Source: Agromyces agglutinans (GTDB taxonomy: Bacteria; Actinomycetota; Actinomycetes; Actinomycetales; Microbacteriaceae). From it: a stretch of 64,000 nucleotides of DNA. The notes under the pieces were generated by a model that searched no databases, was not told where the DNA came from, and saw only the letters and a program-made list of their open reading frames with translations. Made by a program: the position numbers and the translations under genes. Below, in pieces: positions 35,484 through 43,148 of this stretch. Numbering within the stretch: the stretch's first letter is position 1; the number at the start of each line of letters is the position of its first letter. Location of the stretch: the NCBI RefSeq assembly GCF_009647605.1, contig NZ_WJIF01000003.1, positions 347,988 through 411,987 on the forward strand, in the 5' to 3' direction.

Positions 35484-35489
35484 AGCCTA
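35484..35489 (-). promoter_or_regulatory. -10 box TAGGCT ahead of hemB
   Basis: On the minus strand TAGGCT ends six bases before the hemB GTG, inside the 58-base gap after hemD. This is the one break in an otherwise overlapping hem run. Confidence 0.45.
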
Positions 35490-35535
35490 CGTCCGCCCGG
35501 CTGAACGGATGCCGCGCGGGCACGCCCGGGCTCCG

Positions 35536-36351
35536 TCAGGCGCTCGCGAGCGCCGCGTTCACGACGGCGTCGATGAGCGACTCGGCGCTGCGTTCCTCGG
35601 CGACGACGTCGACGCGCAGGCCGAGCTTCGCGGCATCCAACTGCGTCTGCGGGCCGATGGCGGCGACCAGCGTCGTCTCGGGGATCGGGCCGAGCTGCTG
35701 CTGCACCTGCTCAGCCACGCTGCCCGAGGTGACGAGCACCGCGTGCACCTTGCCCGCGCGCACGTCGTCGACGACCTTCTGCGCGACCGGCACGCCGACC
35801 GTGCGGTAGGCGACGACGGCCTCGACGTGGTGGCCGATGCGGGCGAGTCCGACCGAAAGCACCTGCTTCGCGATGGCCGAGCGCAGGGCGAGCACGCGCA
35901 GGCCCTTCTGGCCCTCGGTCGCGGCCTCCCACTCCTCGAGCAGGCCCCTGGCGGAGTTCTCCTCGCTCGGCACGATGTCGGCGCGGTACCCGGCGGCCAC
36001 GAGGGCGGCGGCGGTCGTCTCCCCGACGGCCGCGACCTTCGTGGTCGGCGGGATCACCGCGTCGTAGGACGAGAGCACGTCGACCGTGGTCGCGCTCGTG
36101 ATCGTCACCCAGTCGAACGCGCCCTCGGCCAGCCGGCGCAGCGCCGCCTCGAGGGCGGGCTGGTCGTCGGTCGGCGCGAAGTTGATCATCGGCGCGATGA
36201 CCGGGGACGCCCCGCGGGCGCGCAGCGCCGCGGCGACGCCGTCGCCCCAGGGGCCGCCGCGCGGCACGAGCACACGCCAGCCCTGCAGCGCCTTGCCCTC
36301 ACCGGCGGAGGGCAGCCGGATCGCGCCCGTCATGGGTTCGTAGTCGGTCAC
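35536..36351 (-). CDS. hemD: Uroporphyrinogen-III synthase
   Basis: A 271-residue two-lobed HemD-fold protein: LQGWRVLVPRGGPWGDGVAAALRARGASPVIAPMI (in parts) at the N-terminus, WVTITSATTVDVL, GETTAAALVAAGYRADIVPSE, and YRTVGVP followed by VLVTSGSVAEQVQQQLG and AIGPQTQLDAAKLG. It closes and flips the linear tetrapyrrole made by HemC. It starts on a GTG overlapping the hemC stop (GTGA). Confidence 0.94.
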   Translation of the reverse strand: MTDYEPMTGAIRLPSAGEGKALQGWRVLVPRGGPWGDGVAAALRARGASPVIAPMINFAPTDDQPALEAALRRLAEGAFDWVTITSATTVDVLSSYDAVIPPTTKVAAVGETTAAALVAAGYRADIVPSEENSARGLLEEWEAATEGQKGLRVLALRSAIAKQVLSVGLARIGHHVEAVVAYRTVGVPVAQKVVDDVRAGKVHAVLVTSGSVAEQVQQQLGPIPETTLVAAIGPQTQLDAAKLGLRVDVVAEERSAESLIDAVVNAALASA

Positions 36352-37310
36352 CGCGTCTCCTCGGGTGGTGCGAGTTCAGCGGCGCCGTTGCCGAGGAGTT
36401 CTGCGACGACGCGGGCTGCGACGTCGCTCGCCGCGTCCGCCAGGTCGGCGGCGGAGCGGCTTTCGGGGGTGGCGGCGTGCGAGCTGGTCAGCCGCCGCGT
36501 TCCGTCGGCACTGTACACGGTCGCCGTCAGGAACAGAAGTTCGTCCTCGAGGAACGAGGTGGCCGCGACCGGCGCAGCGCACCCCGCCTCGAGACCGGCG
36601 AGCACGAGCCGCTCGGCGAGGACCGACGCACGCGTCGAGCGGTGGTCGACCGACTCGAGCGCCTGCTCGAGCAGCCGGTCGCCGCGCTCGCGACGCACCT
36701 CGATCGCCAGCGCGCCCTGGCCGGGCGCGGTCGGCCAGACGTCGAGCTCGAGCAGTTCGGTCACGGCCTCGGAGCGGCCGAGCCGGCCGAGGCCGGCGGC
36801 GGCCAGCAGCACGGCGTCGAGGTCCGCATCGGCACCGAGCACCCGGCCGAGGCGGGTGTCGACGTTGCCGCGGATGTCGACGACCTCGAGGTCGGGGCGC
36901 GCTGCCTTCAGCTGCGCGATGCGGCGGGGCGAGCCGGTGCCGACCCGGGCGCCCTCTGGCAGCTCGTCGAGGGTGAGGCCGTCGCGGGCGCACAGGGCGT
37001 CGCGCGCGTCGGCGCGCTTGGGCACCGCCCCGAGCCGCAGCCCGTCGTGCTCGGACGTCGGCAGGTCTTTCAAGGAGTGGACGACGAGGTCGCAGTCGCC
37101 GGCCAGCAGGGATTCGCGCAGCGCCGCGGCGAACACGCCCTCGCCGCCGATCTCGCTCAGCGAGGCGCGCGAGGTGTCGCCGTGCGTGGTCACCTGGACG
37201 AGTTCGATCTCGGCGCCGCCCGCGGCCTTCGCGATCCGCTCGGAGATCCACGAGGTCTGCGCGACCGCGAGCGCGCTGCCCCGCGTGCCGACCCGGATGA
37301 CGCCGCTCAC
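36348..37310 (-). CDS. hemC: Hydroxymethylbilane synthase (porphobilinogen deaminase)
   Basis: A 320-residue HemC: IRVGTRGSALAVAQT at the start, THGDTSRASLSEIGGEGVF, VHSLKDLPT, GTGSPRRIAQLKAARPDLEVVDIRGNVDTRL (in parts), and EAGCAAPVA with the Cys that holds the dipyrromethane cofactor around residue 242. It polymerises four porphobilinogens. The GTG at 37310 overlaps the hemH stop (GTGA). Confidence 0.97.
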   Translation of the reverse strand: MSGVIRVGTRGSALAVAQTSWISERIAKAAGGAEIELVQVTTHGDTSRASLSEIGGEGVFAAALRESLLAGDCDLVVHSLKDLPTSEHDGLRLGAVPKRADARDALCARDGLTLDELPEGARVGTGSPRRIAQLKAARPDLEVVDIRGNVDTRLGRVLGADADLDAVLLAAAGLGRLGRSEAVTELLELDVWPTAPGQGALAIEVRRERGDRLLEQALESVDHRSTRASVLAERLVLAGLEAGCAAPVAATSFLEDELLFLTATVYSADGTRRLTSSHAATPESRSAADLADAASDVAARVVAELLGNGAAELAPPEETR

Positions 37311-38584
37311 GGCGCGATCCCCGCGAGCGCCGGGCGGAACCCGAGGCGCACGTTCTCGCAGCAACCCGGACGGCACACGTCGTACCAGGGACCGAGGTCG
37401 GTCATCGCGGGCCGATCTGCGGTCGGCGTGCCCTGCACGCGCTCGAGCACGAGGTCGACGAGGCCCGCCACGTACGCCGGGTGGGTGCCCGGCGTCGGCA
37501 CGCGCACGGCCGCGAGACCGTGCTCGCCGGCGGTCTCGAGCGCCTCGTTGTCGAGGTCCCAGAGCACCTCCATGTGGTCGCTCACGAAGCCGAGCGGCAC
37601 GATGACCACGGCCTTGCGGCCGGCCGCGGGGAGCTCCTCGATCGCGTCGTTGATGTCGGGCTCCAGCCACGGCATCGACGGGGGGCCGCTGCGCGACTGG
37701 TACACGAGCTGCCAGGGAACGTCGGATGCCCCGGCATCGCGCATGACGACCTCGGCGACGGCACGGTGCTGCGCCGCATAGGCGCCGCCCTCGCCGAAGC
37801 CCCGCTCGGCGGGGCCCGACTTCGCGGCGTCGGTCGACGGGATCGAGTGGGTGGCGAACAGCACCTCGACCTCGGTCGTGCGATCGAGGCCGGGCACGGA
37901 TGCCTCGAGCTGCGCGATGCCGTCGCGCACGCCCTCGATGAACGGCTGGACGAACCCCGGGTGGTCGAAGAACTGCCGGACCTTGTCGATCTGGATGGCG
38001 CCGTCGCCCTCGCCCGTTCCGGTGTCGGCCAGGGCGTCGGCGAAGTCCTCGCGGTACTGCCGGCAGCTCGAGTACGACGAGTAGGCGCTCGTGGCGATCG
38101 CGATGAGCTTCGTGAAGCCGCGCTGCTTCGCCTCGGCGAGCGCGTCATTGAGGTACGGATCCCAGTTGCGGTTGCCCCAGAGCACCGGCAGGTCGATGCC
38201 GCGGCCGGCCAGCTCGGCCTCGAGGGCCGCCTTCAGCGCGCGGTTCTGCGCGTTGATCGGGCTCGTGCCGCCGAAGTGGCGGTAGTGGTGGGCGACCTCC
38301 TCGAGCCGCTCGTCGGGGATGCCGCGACCGCTCGTGACGTTGCGCAGGAACGGGATGACGTCGTCTTGGCCCTCTGGACCGCCGAAGCCCGCGAGCAGGA
38401 TCGCGTCGTACGCGACGGGCTCGACCACGTGCTCGGCGCCCGACTGGGCCGCCGGCGTCGCGCCGGGCACGATCGCGCCGGGTGCACAGGGGGCGGATGC
38501 CGCGGGCGCCGGCTTGCGGCCCCGCGCGGCCGCCGCGCGTTCGGGGGTGTCGGAACCGGTGGAGCCGAGGTTCGCGGCGACCAT
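37307..38584 (-). CDS. hemH: Coproporphyrin III ferrochelatase
   Basis: A 425-residue ferrochelatase (CpfC in the coproporphyrin-dependent scheme). The core starts near residue 60 with YDAILLAGFGGPEGQDDVIPFLRNV and includes HHYRHFGGTSPINAQN, VLWGNRNWDPY, LFATHSIP (metal-site His), WQLVYQSRSGPPSMPWLEPD and VVPLGFVSDHMEVLWDLDNEA. The C-terminal CRPGCCENVR is a Cys cluster consistent with the [2Fe-2S] centre of actinobacterial enzymes. The first ~60 residues are an Ala/Gly/Pro-rich extension not seen in typical relatives. Its ATG overlaps the hemQ stop (TAATG). Confidence 0.95.
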   Translation of the reverse strand: MVAANLGSTGSDTPERAAAARGRKPAPAASAPCAPGAIVPGATPAAQSGAEHVVEPVAYDAILLAGFGGPEGQDDVIPFLRNVTSGRGIPDERLEEVAHHYRHFGGTSPINAQNRALKAALEAELAGRGIDLPVLWGNRNWDPYLNDALAEAKQRGFTKLIAIATSAYSSYSSCRQYREDFADALADTGTGEGDGAIQIDKVRQFFDHPGFVQPFIEGVRDGIAQLEASVPGLDRTTEVEVLFATHSIPSTDAAKSGPAERGFGEGGAYAAQHRAVAEVVMRDAGASDVPWQLVYQSRSGPPSMPWLEPDINDAIEELPAAGRKAVVIVPLGFVSDHMEVLWDLDNEALETAGEHGLAAVRVPTPGTHPAYVAGLVDLVLERVQGTPTADRPAMTDLGPWYDVCRPGCCENVRLGFRPALAGIAP

Positions 38585-39321
38585 TACTGCAGCACCTCCA
38601 CGAGCTCGGCCGTCGAGATGCGCCGGCCGGTGTAGAAGGGGATCTCCTCGCGCACGTGGAGCCGCGCGTCGGTGGCCCTGAGGTCGCGCATGAGGTCGAC
38701 CAGGTCGGTGAGCTCGTCGGCCTCGAGCGGCAGCAGCCACTCGTAGTCGCCGAGGGCGAACGCCGCGACCGTGTTCGCGATGACCCCGCGGAAGGCGGCG
38801 CCCTTGCGGCCGTGCTCGGCGAGCATGCGGCTGCGCTCGGCCGGGTCGAGCAGGTACCAGTCGTACGACCGGTTGAACGGGTAGACCGTGAGCCAGCCCT
38901 TCGGCTCGACGCCGCGCAGGAATCCGGGCACGTGCGCCTTGTTGAACTCGGCGTCGCGGTGCACGCCCATGGCGTTCCAGGTCGGCAGGAGCGACTTCAG
39001 CAGGCGTGCCCGGCGCAGTTCGCGCAGCGCCCACTGCAGGCCCTCGGCCGTGTCGCCGTGCAGCCAGATCATGACGTCGGCGTCGGCGCGCAGGCCCGAG
39101 ACGTCGTAGAGGCCGCGCAGCACGACGCCCTCGTTCTCGACGAGCGAGATGAGGTCGTCGAGTTCCCGCACGAAGCGCGGGACGTCGTGCCCGTCGAGGT
39201 CGTCGGGTCGCGCGGGGTCGCGGCGGAGCACGGCGAAGAGCGTGAAGCCCTCGTGCGACTGCTCGGGTTCGGATTCGGAACGGAACGCGTCGGCTGCCGC
39301 CTCGGCAGCGGGGGAAGACAT
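38584..39321 (-). CDS. hemQ: Coproheme decarboxylase (HemQ/ChdC)
   Basis: A 245-residue chlorite-dismutase-fold protein. FTLFAVLRRDPARPDD starts the fold after a disordered 25-residue lead; ADADVMIWLHGDTAEGLQ, VYPFNRSYDWYLL with the catalytic Tyr (YPFxRSYDWYLL), and GDYEWLLPLEADELTDLVDLMRDLR follow. It decarboxylates iron-coproporphyrin III to heme b with hydrogen peroxide. GAAAGGAGG lies upstream of the ATG. First gene of the hemQ-H-C-D-B-L run. Confidence 0.97.
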   Translation of the reverse strand: MSSPAAEAAADAFRSESEPEQSHEGFTLFAVLRRDPARPDDLDGHDVPRFVRELDDLISLVENEGVVLRGLYDVSGLRADADVMIWLHGDTAEGLQWALRELRRARLLKSLLPTWNAMGVHRDAEFNKAHVPGFLRGVEPKGWLTVYPFNRSYDWYLLDPAERSRMLAEHGRKGAAFRGVIANTVAAFALGDYEWLLPLEADELTDLVDLMRDLRATDARLHVREEIPFYTGRRISTAELVEVLQ

Positions 39322-39391
39322 GCCTCCAGTCTCCTCCTTTCGGTCGGATCGGCAAAAAGGGTTGCGATCCGGGCGGCTTCGCGAGCATGCC

Positions 39392-39397
39392 TATGCT
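39392..39397 (+). promoter_or_regulatory. -10 box TATGCT (leaderless layout)
   Basis: TATGCT ends seven bases before the GTG at 39405 and overlaps two earlier ATG codons, which argues against those being starts. Confidence 0.5.
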
Positions 39398-39404
39398 CGA
39401 CGTC

Positions 39405-39851
39405 GTGAGGATCTGGTCGCTGCATCCGCGCTACCTCGACCGGCAGGGGCTCACGGCCTGCTGGCGCGAGGCGCTGCTCGCGCAGGCCGTGCTCGCCGGC
39501 ACGACGCGCGGGTACACGCGGCATCCGCAGCTCGACCGCTTCCGAGCGGCGCCGGACCCGCTCGCGGCGGTGGCCGCGTACCTCGTCGGGGTCGCCGACG
39601 AGGCATCCGATCGCGGATATCGGTTCGATCGCACGCGCATTCGCGAGACGGGGGCGGGCGTCGCGCCGATCCCGGTCACGACCGGCCAGCTCGCGCTCGA
39701 GTGGCGCCACCTCGCGGCCAAGCTCGCGGCCCGGAGTCCCGAGACGGCCGCCGCGTGGGCCGAGGTCGGCGAGCCCGACCCGCATCCGCTGTTCGTGCCG
39801 GTCGTCGGCGGCGTCGAGCCGTGGGAGCGCGCGACCTCGCCGGTCGAGTAG
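39405..39851 (+). CDS. Pyrimidine dimer DNA glycosylase / endonuclease V-like protein
   Basis: A 148-residue protein of the Pyr_excise family (PF03013). Read from the GTG at 39405 it begins RIWSLHPRYLDRQGLTACWREALLAQAVLAG (in parts), exactly as family members do; upstream ATGs at 39387 and 39393 would add residues not found in relatives. GYTRHPQLDRF and TTGQLALEWRHL follow. The T4 enzyme of this name cuts at UV dimers, but many bacterial members are untested. It ends nine bases from the converging MarR gene. Confidence 0.8.
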   Translation: MRIWSLHPRYLDRQGLTACWREALLAQAVLAGTTRGYTRHPQLDRFRAAPDPLAAVAAYLVGVADEASDRGYRFDRTRIRETGAGVAPIPVTTGQLALEWRHLAAKLAARSPETAAAWAEVGEPDPHPLFVPVVGGVEPWERATSPVE

Positions 39852-39860
39852 CGCGCGATC

Positions 39861-40448
39861 TCAGTCGACGAGGTCGCCGTCGAGCTCGCCGGTCGCGGCC
39901 AGGGCGTCGAGGAAGCGCGCGACGACCTCGCGCTCGTCGGGAGTGAGCGCGGCCGCGACCGCGAACCGGCGCGCGTGCTGGCGGCCGACGGTCTCTCGCG
40001 CGTCGTGGCGCGTGTGGTCGGTGACGGTGATGGCGAGCGCGCGGCGATCGGAGGGATGCGGGGAGCGCACGATGTGCCCGCCGCGCTCGAGCCGGTCGAG
40101 CATCTTCGTGGTCGCGGCGCTCGAGATGCGCAGGTACTCGCTGAGCGCGCCGGGGGTGACGGTGAGCGCCTGGTTGTGCGCGGCGATGAGGAACCGGATG
40201 GCCCGCATGTCGGTGCGGTTGAGCTTCATGTACCGCTCGGATGCCTCGCTCATGCGAGCCGCGGCGTCGTGCCACCGGCGGAGCGACTCCATGACCCGGA
40301 CGACCTGGTCGATCTCCTCATCGGTCATGCCCTCGCGCGGGACGAGGTCGCCGTCGCGGTCGATCACGCGCGGATCGTGCATGCGGTCCTCGACGGGTAC
40401 GGCTCGCGTCGAGTCGTCAACCCCGTGCCGCCCAGCCCGATCCACCAT
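39861..40448 (-). CDS. MarR-family regulator, probable CrtR (carotenoid repressor)
   Basis: A 195-residue winged-helix MarR protein: TDMRAIRFLIAAHNQALTVTPGALSEYLRISSAATTKMLDRLERGGHIVRSPHPSDRRALAITVT (in parts) is a full MarR domain with the DRR wing. It is divergent from idi and the crt operon with an 80-bp AT-richer spacer. In Corynebacterium glutamicum the equally placed CrtR represses crt genes and is released by geranylgeranyl pyrophosphate; the same role is inferred here. The ATG at 40448 is supported by minus-strand TACGAT seven bases upstream. Confidence 0.85.
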   Translation of the reverse strand: MVDRAGRHGVDDSTRAVPVEDRMHDPRVIDRDGDLVPREGMTDEEIDQVVRVMESLRRWHDAAARMSEASERYMKLNRTDMRAIRFLIAAHNQALTVTPGALSEYLRISSAATTKMLDRLERGGHIVRSPHPSDRRALAITVTDHTRHDARETVGRQHARRFAVAAALTPDEREVVARFLDALAATGELDGDLVD

Positions 40449-40455
40449 AGGTTCG

Positions 40456-40461
40456 ATCGTA
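40456..40461 (-). promoter_or_regulatory. -10 box TACGAT of the MarR gene
   Basis: On the minus strand TACGAT ends seven bases before the ATG at 40448; it lies five bases from the idi -35 box, so the two promoters are back to back. Confidence 0.45.
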
Positions 40462-40465
40462 GCCC

Positions 40466-40494
40466 TTGAGGTGTATTTCTTACTAGGATAGCTT
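40466..40494 (+). promoter_or_regulatory. Promoter of the carotenoid operon
   Basis: TTGAGG (40466-40471), a 17-base spacer and TAGCTT (40489-40494) form a plausible sigma-70-type promoter 35 bases before the idi start. The spacer and following bases are AT-rich for this genome, as expected for a MarR operator; no clean palindrome is evident. Confidence 0.5.
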
Positions 40495-40528
40495 TTCACC
40501 AGAAGTGATTCACTCGAAGGGAGAGGCG

Positions 40529-41140
40529 ATGATCGCACCGGAATCCGTCGAGGAGGTCGTCCTCCTCGACTCCGAAGACCGACCGATCGGCACGGCTCCC
40601 AAGGCGAGCGTGCACGGTGCCGACACCGCCAGGCACCTCGCCTTCTCCTGCCACGTCTTCGACGACGCCGGGCGCCTACTGGTCACCCGGCGCGCGCTCG
40701 TGAAGCAGGCCTGGCCGGGCGTCTGGTCGAACTCGTTCTGCGGCCATCCCGCGCCGGCGGAGACCCTCCCCCACGCGATCCGCCGCCGCGGCGAGTTCGA
40801 GCTCGGCCTCGAGCTCACCGACATCGAGCCGGTGCTGCCCTTCTTCCACTACCGAGCCGTCGACGCCTCAGGCGTGGTCGAGAACGAGCTGTGCCCCGTC
40901 TACACGGCCCGCACGGCCTCGACGCCGGTGCCGCATCCCGGCGAGGTCGCCGAATACGAGTGGGTCGACCCGGAGGCGCTGGCCGAGGGCATCCGGCACG
41001 CGCCGTGGGCGTTCAGCCCGTGGCTCGTGCTCCAGGCCCAGCTGCTGCCCTTCCTCGGCGGCTCGGGCGAACTGGCCCGCGGGCGCCGCACCGAGGCATC
41101 CGGCGACCTGCGCAGCATCCGACCGGCGATCGCGTCATGA
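40529..41140 (+). CDS. idi: Isopentenyl-diphosphate delta-isomerase (type I)
   Basis: A 203-residue Nudix-fold enzyme. HLAFSCHVFDDAGRLLVTRRALVKQAWPGVWSNSFCGHPAPAET (in parts) contains the catalytic Cys in NSFCGHP and the metal His residues; the Glu partner is in ENELCPVY. It interconverts IPP and DMAPP, supplying the prenyl chain for CrtE. The ATG has GAAGGGAGAG upstream; an ATG eight codons earlier is not needed. First gene of the carotenoid operon, overlapping crtE by four bases. Confidence 0.96.
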   Translation: MIAPESVEEVVLLDSEDRPIGTAPKASVHGADTARHLAFSCHVFDDAGRLLVTRRALVKQAWPGVWSNSFCGHPAPAETLPHAIRRRGEFELGLELTDIEPVLPFFHYRAVDASGVVENELCPVYTARTASTPVPHPGEVAEYEWVDPEALAEGIRHAPWAFSPWLVLQAQLLPFLGGSGELARGRRTEASGDLRSIRPAIAS

Positions 41141-42234
41141 GCCAGGCCACGATCACCGCACCGGTCGCCCTCGCGACCGGCGCTCCCGACGACCTCGCCG
41201 CGGTCGAGGGCTTCCTCGCGCGCTTCTTCGACGAGCAGGTCGGGCGGGCGGGCACCCACGGCCCGTCGTACCGGCAGCTGTGGTCGGCCGCGCGCGACGC
41301 CGCATCGGGCGGCAAGCGCATCCGCCCGCGGCTCCTGCTCGCGGCGCATCGCGCGTACGCGGGCACGAGCGGCCCCGACCCCGACCACGCGGCCGTCGCG
41401 GCCGCGGCGGCCTTCGAGCTCCTGCACACCGCGTTCCTGATGCACGACGACGTCATCGACCACGACGAGGTGCGCCGCGGGCGACCGAACGTGACGGGCC
41501 GGTTCGCGGCCATCGCCCGCGCGGGCGGCGCGAACGCGCGATCCGCACGCGACTTCGGCGAAGCATCCGCGATCCTCGCCGGCGACCTGCTGATCAGCGC
41601 CGCGCACCGCCTCGTGGCCGGCCTCGACGTGCCCGAGGCGCGGCGCGCCGCCCTGCTCGACCTCGTCGACGAGTGCGTGTTCCTCGCCGCGGCGGGCGAG
41701 CACGCCGACGTGCGATTCGCGCTCGAGGGCACGCCGGCCGCCGGCGAGATCCTCGCGATGGTCGAGCACAAGACGGCCTCGTACTCGTTCAGCGCGCCGC
41801 TGCAGGCGGGCGCCCTGCTCGCGGGCGCGGGCGGCGTCGCGGTCGGCCGGCTCGGCGACATCGGCCGCGACCTCGGCGTCGCGTTCCAGTTGCGCGACGA
41901 CGTGCTCGGCGTCTTCGGCGAGGAGGCCCTCACGGGCAAGACGGCGATCGGCGACCTGCGCGAGGGCAAGCAGACGCTGCTCGTCGCGCACGCGAGCACG
42001 GATGCCTCGTGGTCGGTCGTCGCCGGCGACTTCGGGCGCGCCGATCTCGACGAGGCGCGGGCCGCGGCGATCCGCTCGGTCATCGTCGCGAGCGGGGCGC
42101 TCGAGCGGGTCGAGCGCCTCATCGCCGCGCGCTGCCGGGCCGCCGTCGAGCTGGCGAGCGCGTCGGGCCTGCCGGCCGGGCTGGCCGACGAGCTCGCCGC
42201 GACCGCCCGCGCCTGCGGGGAGCGCGACCGATGA
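41137..42234 (+). CDS. crtE: Geranylgeranyl diphosphate synthase (polyprenyl synthetase)
   Basis: A 365-residue trans-prenyltransferase. GGKRIRPRLLL at ~58, the first Asp-rich motif MHDDVIDHDEVRRGRP at ~103-118 and the second QLRDDVLGVFG around residue 253 are all present. It builds C20 GGPP from IPP and DMAPP; the crt context makes GGPP the likely product. It overlaps idi and crtB by ATGA junctions. Confidence 0.94.
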   Translation: MSQATITAPVALATGAPDDLAAVEGFLARFFDEQVGRAGTHGPSYRQLWSAARDAASGGKRIRPRLLLAAHRAYAGTSGPDPDHAAVAAAAAFELLHTAFLMHDDVIDHDEVRRGRPNVTGRFAAIARAGGANARSARDFGEASAILAGDLLISAAHRLVAGLDVPEARRAALLDLVDECVFLAAAGEHADVRFALEGTPAAGEILAMVEHKTASYSFSAPLQAGALLAGAGGVAVGRLGDIGRDLGVAFQLRDDVLGVFGEEALTGKTAIGDLREGKQTLLVAHASTDASWSVVAGDFGRADLDEARAAAIRSVIVASGALERVERLIAARCRAAVELASASGLPAGLADELAATARACGERDR

Positions 42235-43148
42235 CCGCGGCGACCGGGCTCGCGCTCTACGACGACGTCGCGCACCGCGGCTCGCAGCGCGTGATCTCCG
42301 CGTACTCGACATCGTTCGGACTCGCGAGCCGGCTCTGCTCCCCCGCCGTGCGCGAGCACGTGGCCGACATCTACGCCCTCGTCCGCGTCGCCGACGAACT
42401 CGTCGACGGCCCGGCTGAGGAAGCCGGCCTCGACGCCGGCGAACGCCGCGCGGAACTCGACGCGCTCGAGGCCGAGACCGAGCGCGCGATGCGCCGCGGC
42501 TACAGCCCGAACCTCGTGGTGCACGCCTTCGCGCGCACGGCGCGCGCGACGGGCATCGGCCCCGAGCTCACGCGACCGTTCTTCGCGTCGATGCGCCGCG
42601 ACCTCGAGCCGGTCGACCTCGACGAGGCGGCGTTCGCCGAGTACGTGCACGGCTCGGCCGAGGTGGTCGGCCTCATGTGCCTGCGCGCCTTCTCGCTCGG
42701 GCTCGAGCCCGACGCCGACCGCGACGCCCGCTGGCAGCGAGGCGCCCGCCACCTCGGCGCGGCGTTCCAGAAGGTGAACTTCCTGCGCGACCTCGCGGAG
42801 GACTTCGGCGAGCGCGGGCGCAGCTACTTCCCCGGCGTCGATCCGGCGCACTTCACGGATGCCTCGCGCGACCGGATCCTCGATGACATCGACGCCGACC
42901 TGGCCATCGCCGGTGCCGTCATCCCCGAGCTGCCGCTCGGCTGCCGGCGCGCGGTCGCCGCCGCGCACGCCCTCTTCGGCGAACTCGCCCTCCGACTGCG
43001 GCGGACCCCCGCCGACGAACTGCTGCGCACGCGCGTCAGCGTGCCGACCGGCCGCAAGCTGCTGTTGCTCGCCCGGGCGGTCGCCGGGGCGTCGACCGCC
43101 CGGCCGCGCCGGCCCGCGCCGGTCGCCCGCCACGGAGCCGCCGTATGA
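42231..43148 (+). CDS. crtB: Phytoene synthase
   Basis: A 305-residue squalene/phytoene synthase: YSTSFGLASRLC at the start, YALVRVADELVDGP with the first Asp motif (DELVD), MRRDLEPVDLDEAAFAEYVHGSAEVVGLMCLRAF (in parts), and FQKVNFLRDLAEDFGERGRSYFP with the second motif (LRDLAED). It condenses two GGPP into phytoene. ATGA overlaps on both sides. Confidence 0.95.
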   Translation: MTAATGLALYDDVAHRGSQRVISAYSTSFGLASRLCSPAVREHVADIYALVRVADELVDGPAEEAGLDAGERRAELDALEAETERAMRRGYSPNLVVHAFARTARATGIGPELTRPFFASMRRDLEPVDLDEAAFAEYVHGSAEVVGLMCLRAFSLGLEPDADRDARWQRGARHLGAAFQKVNFLRDLAEDFGERGRSYFPGVDPAHFTDASRDRILDDIDADLAIAGAVIPELPLGCRRAVAAAHALFGELALRLRRTPADELLRTRVSVPTGRKLLLLARAVAGASTARPRRPAPVARHGAAV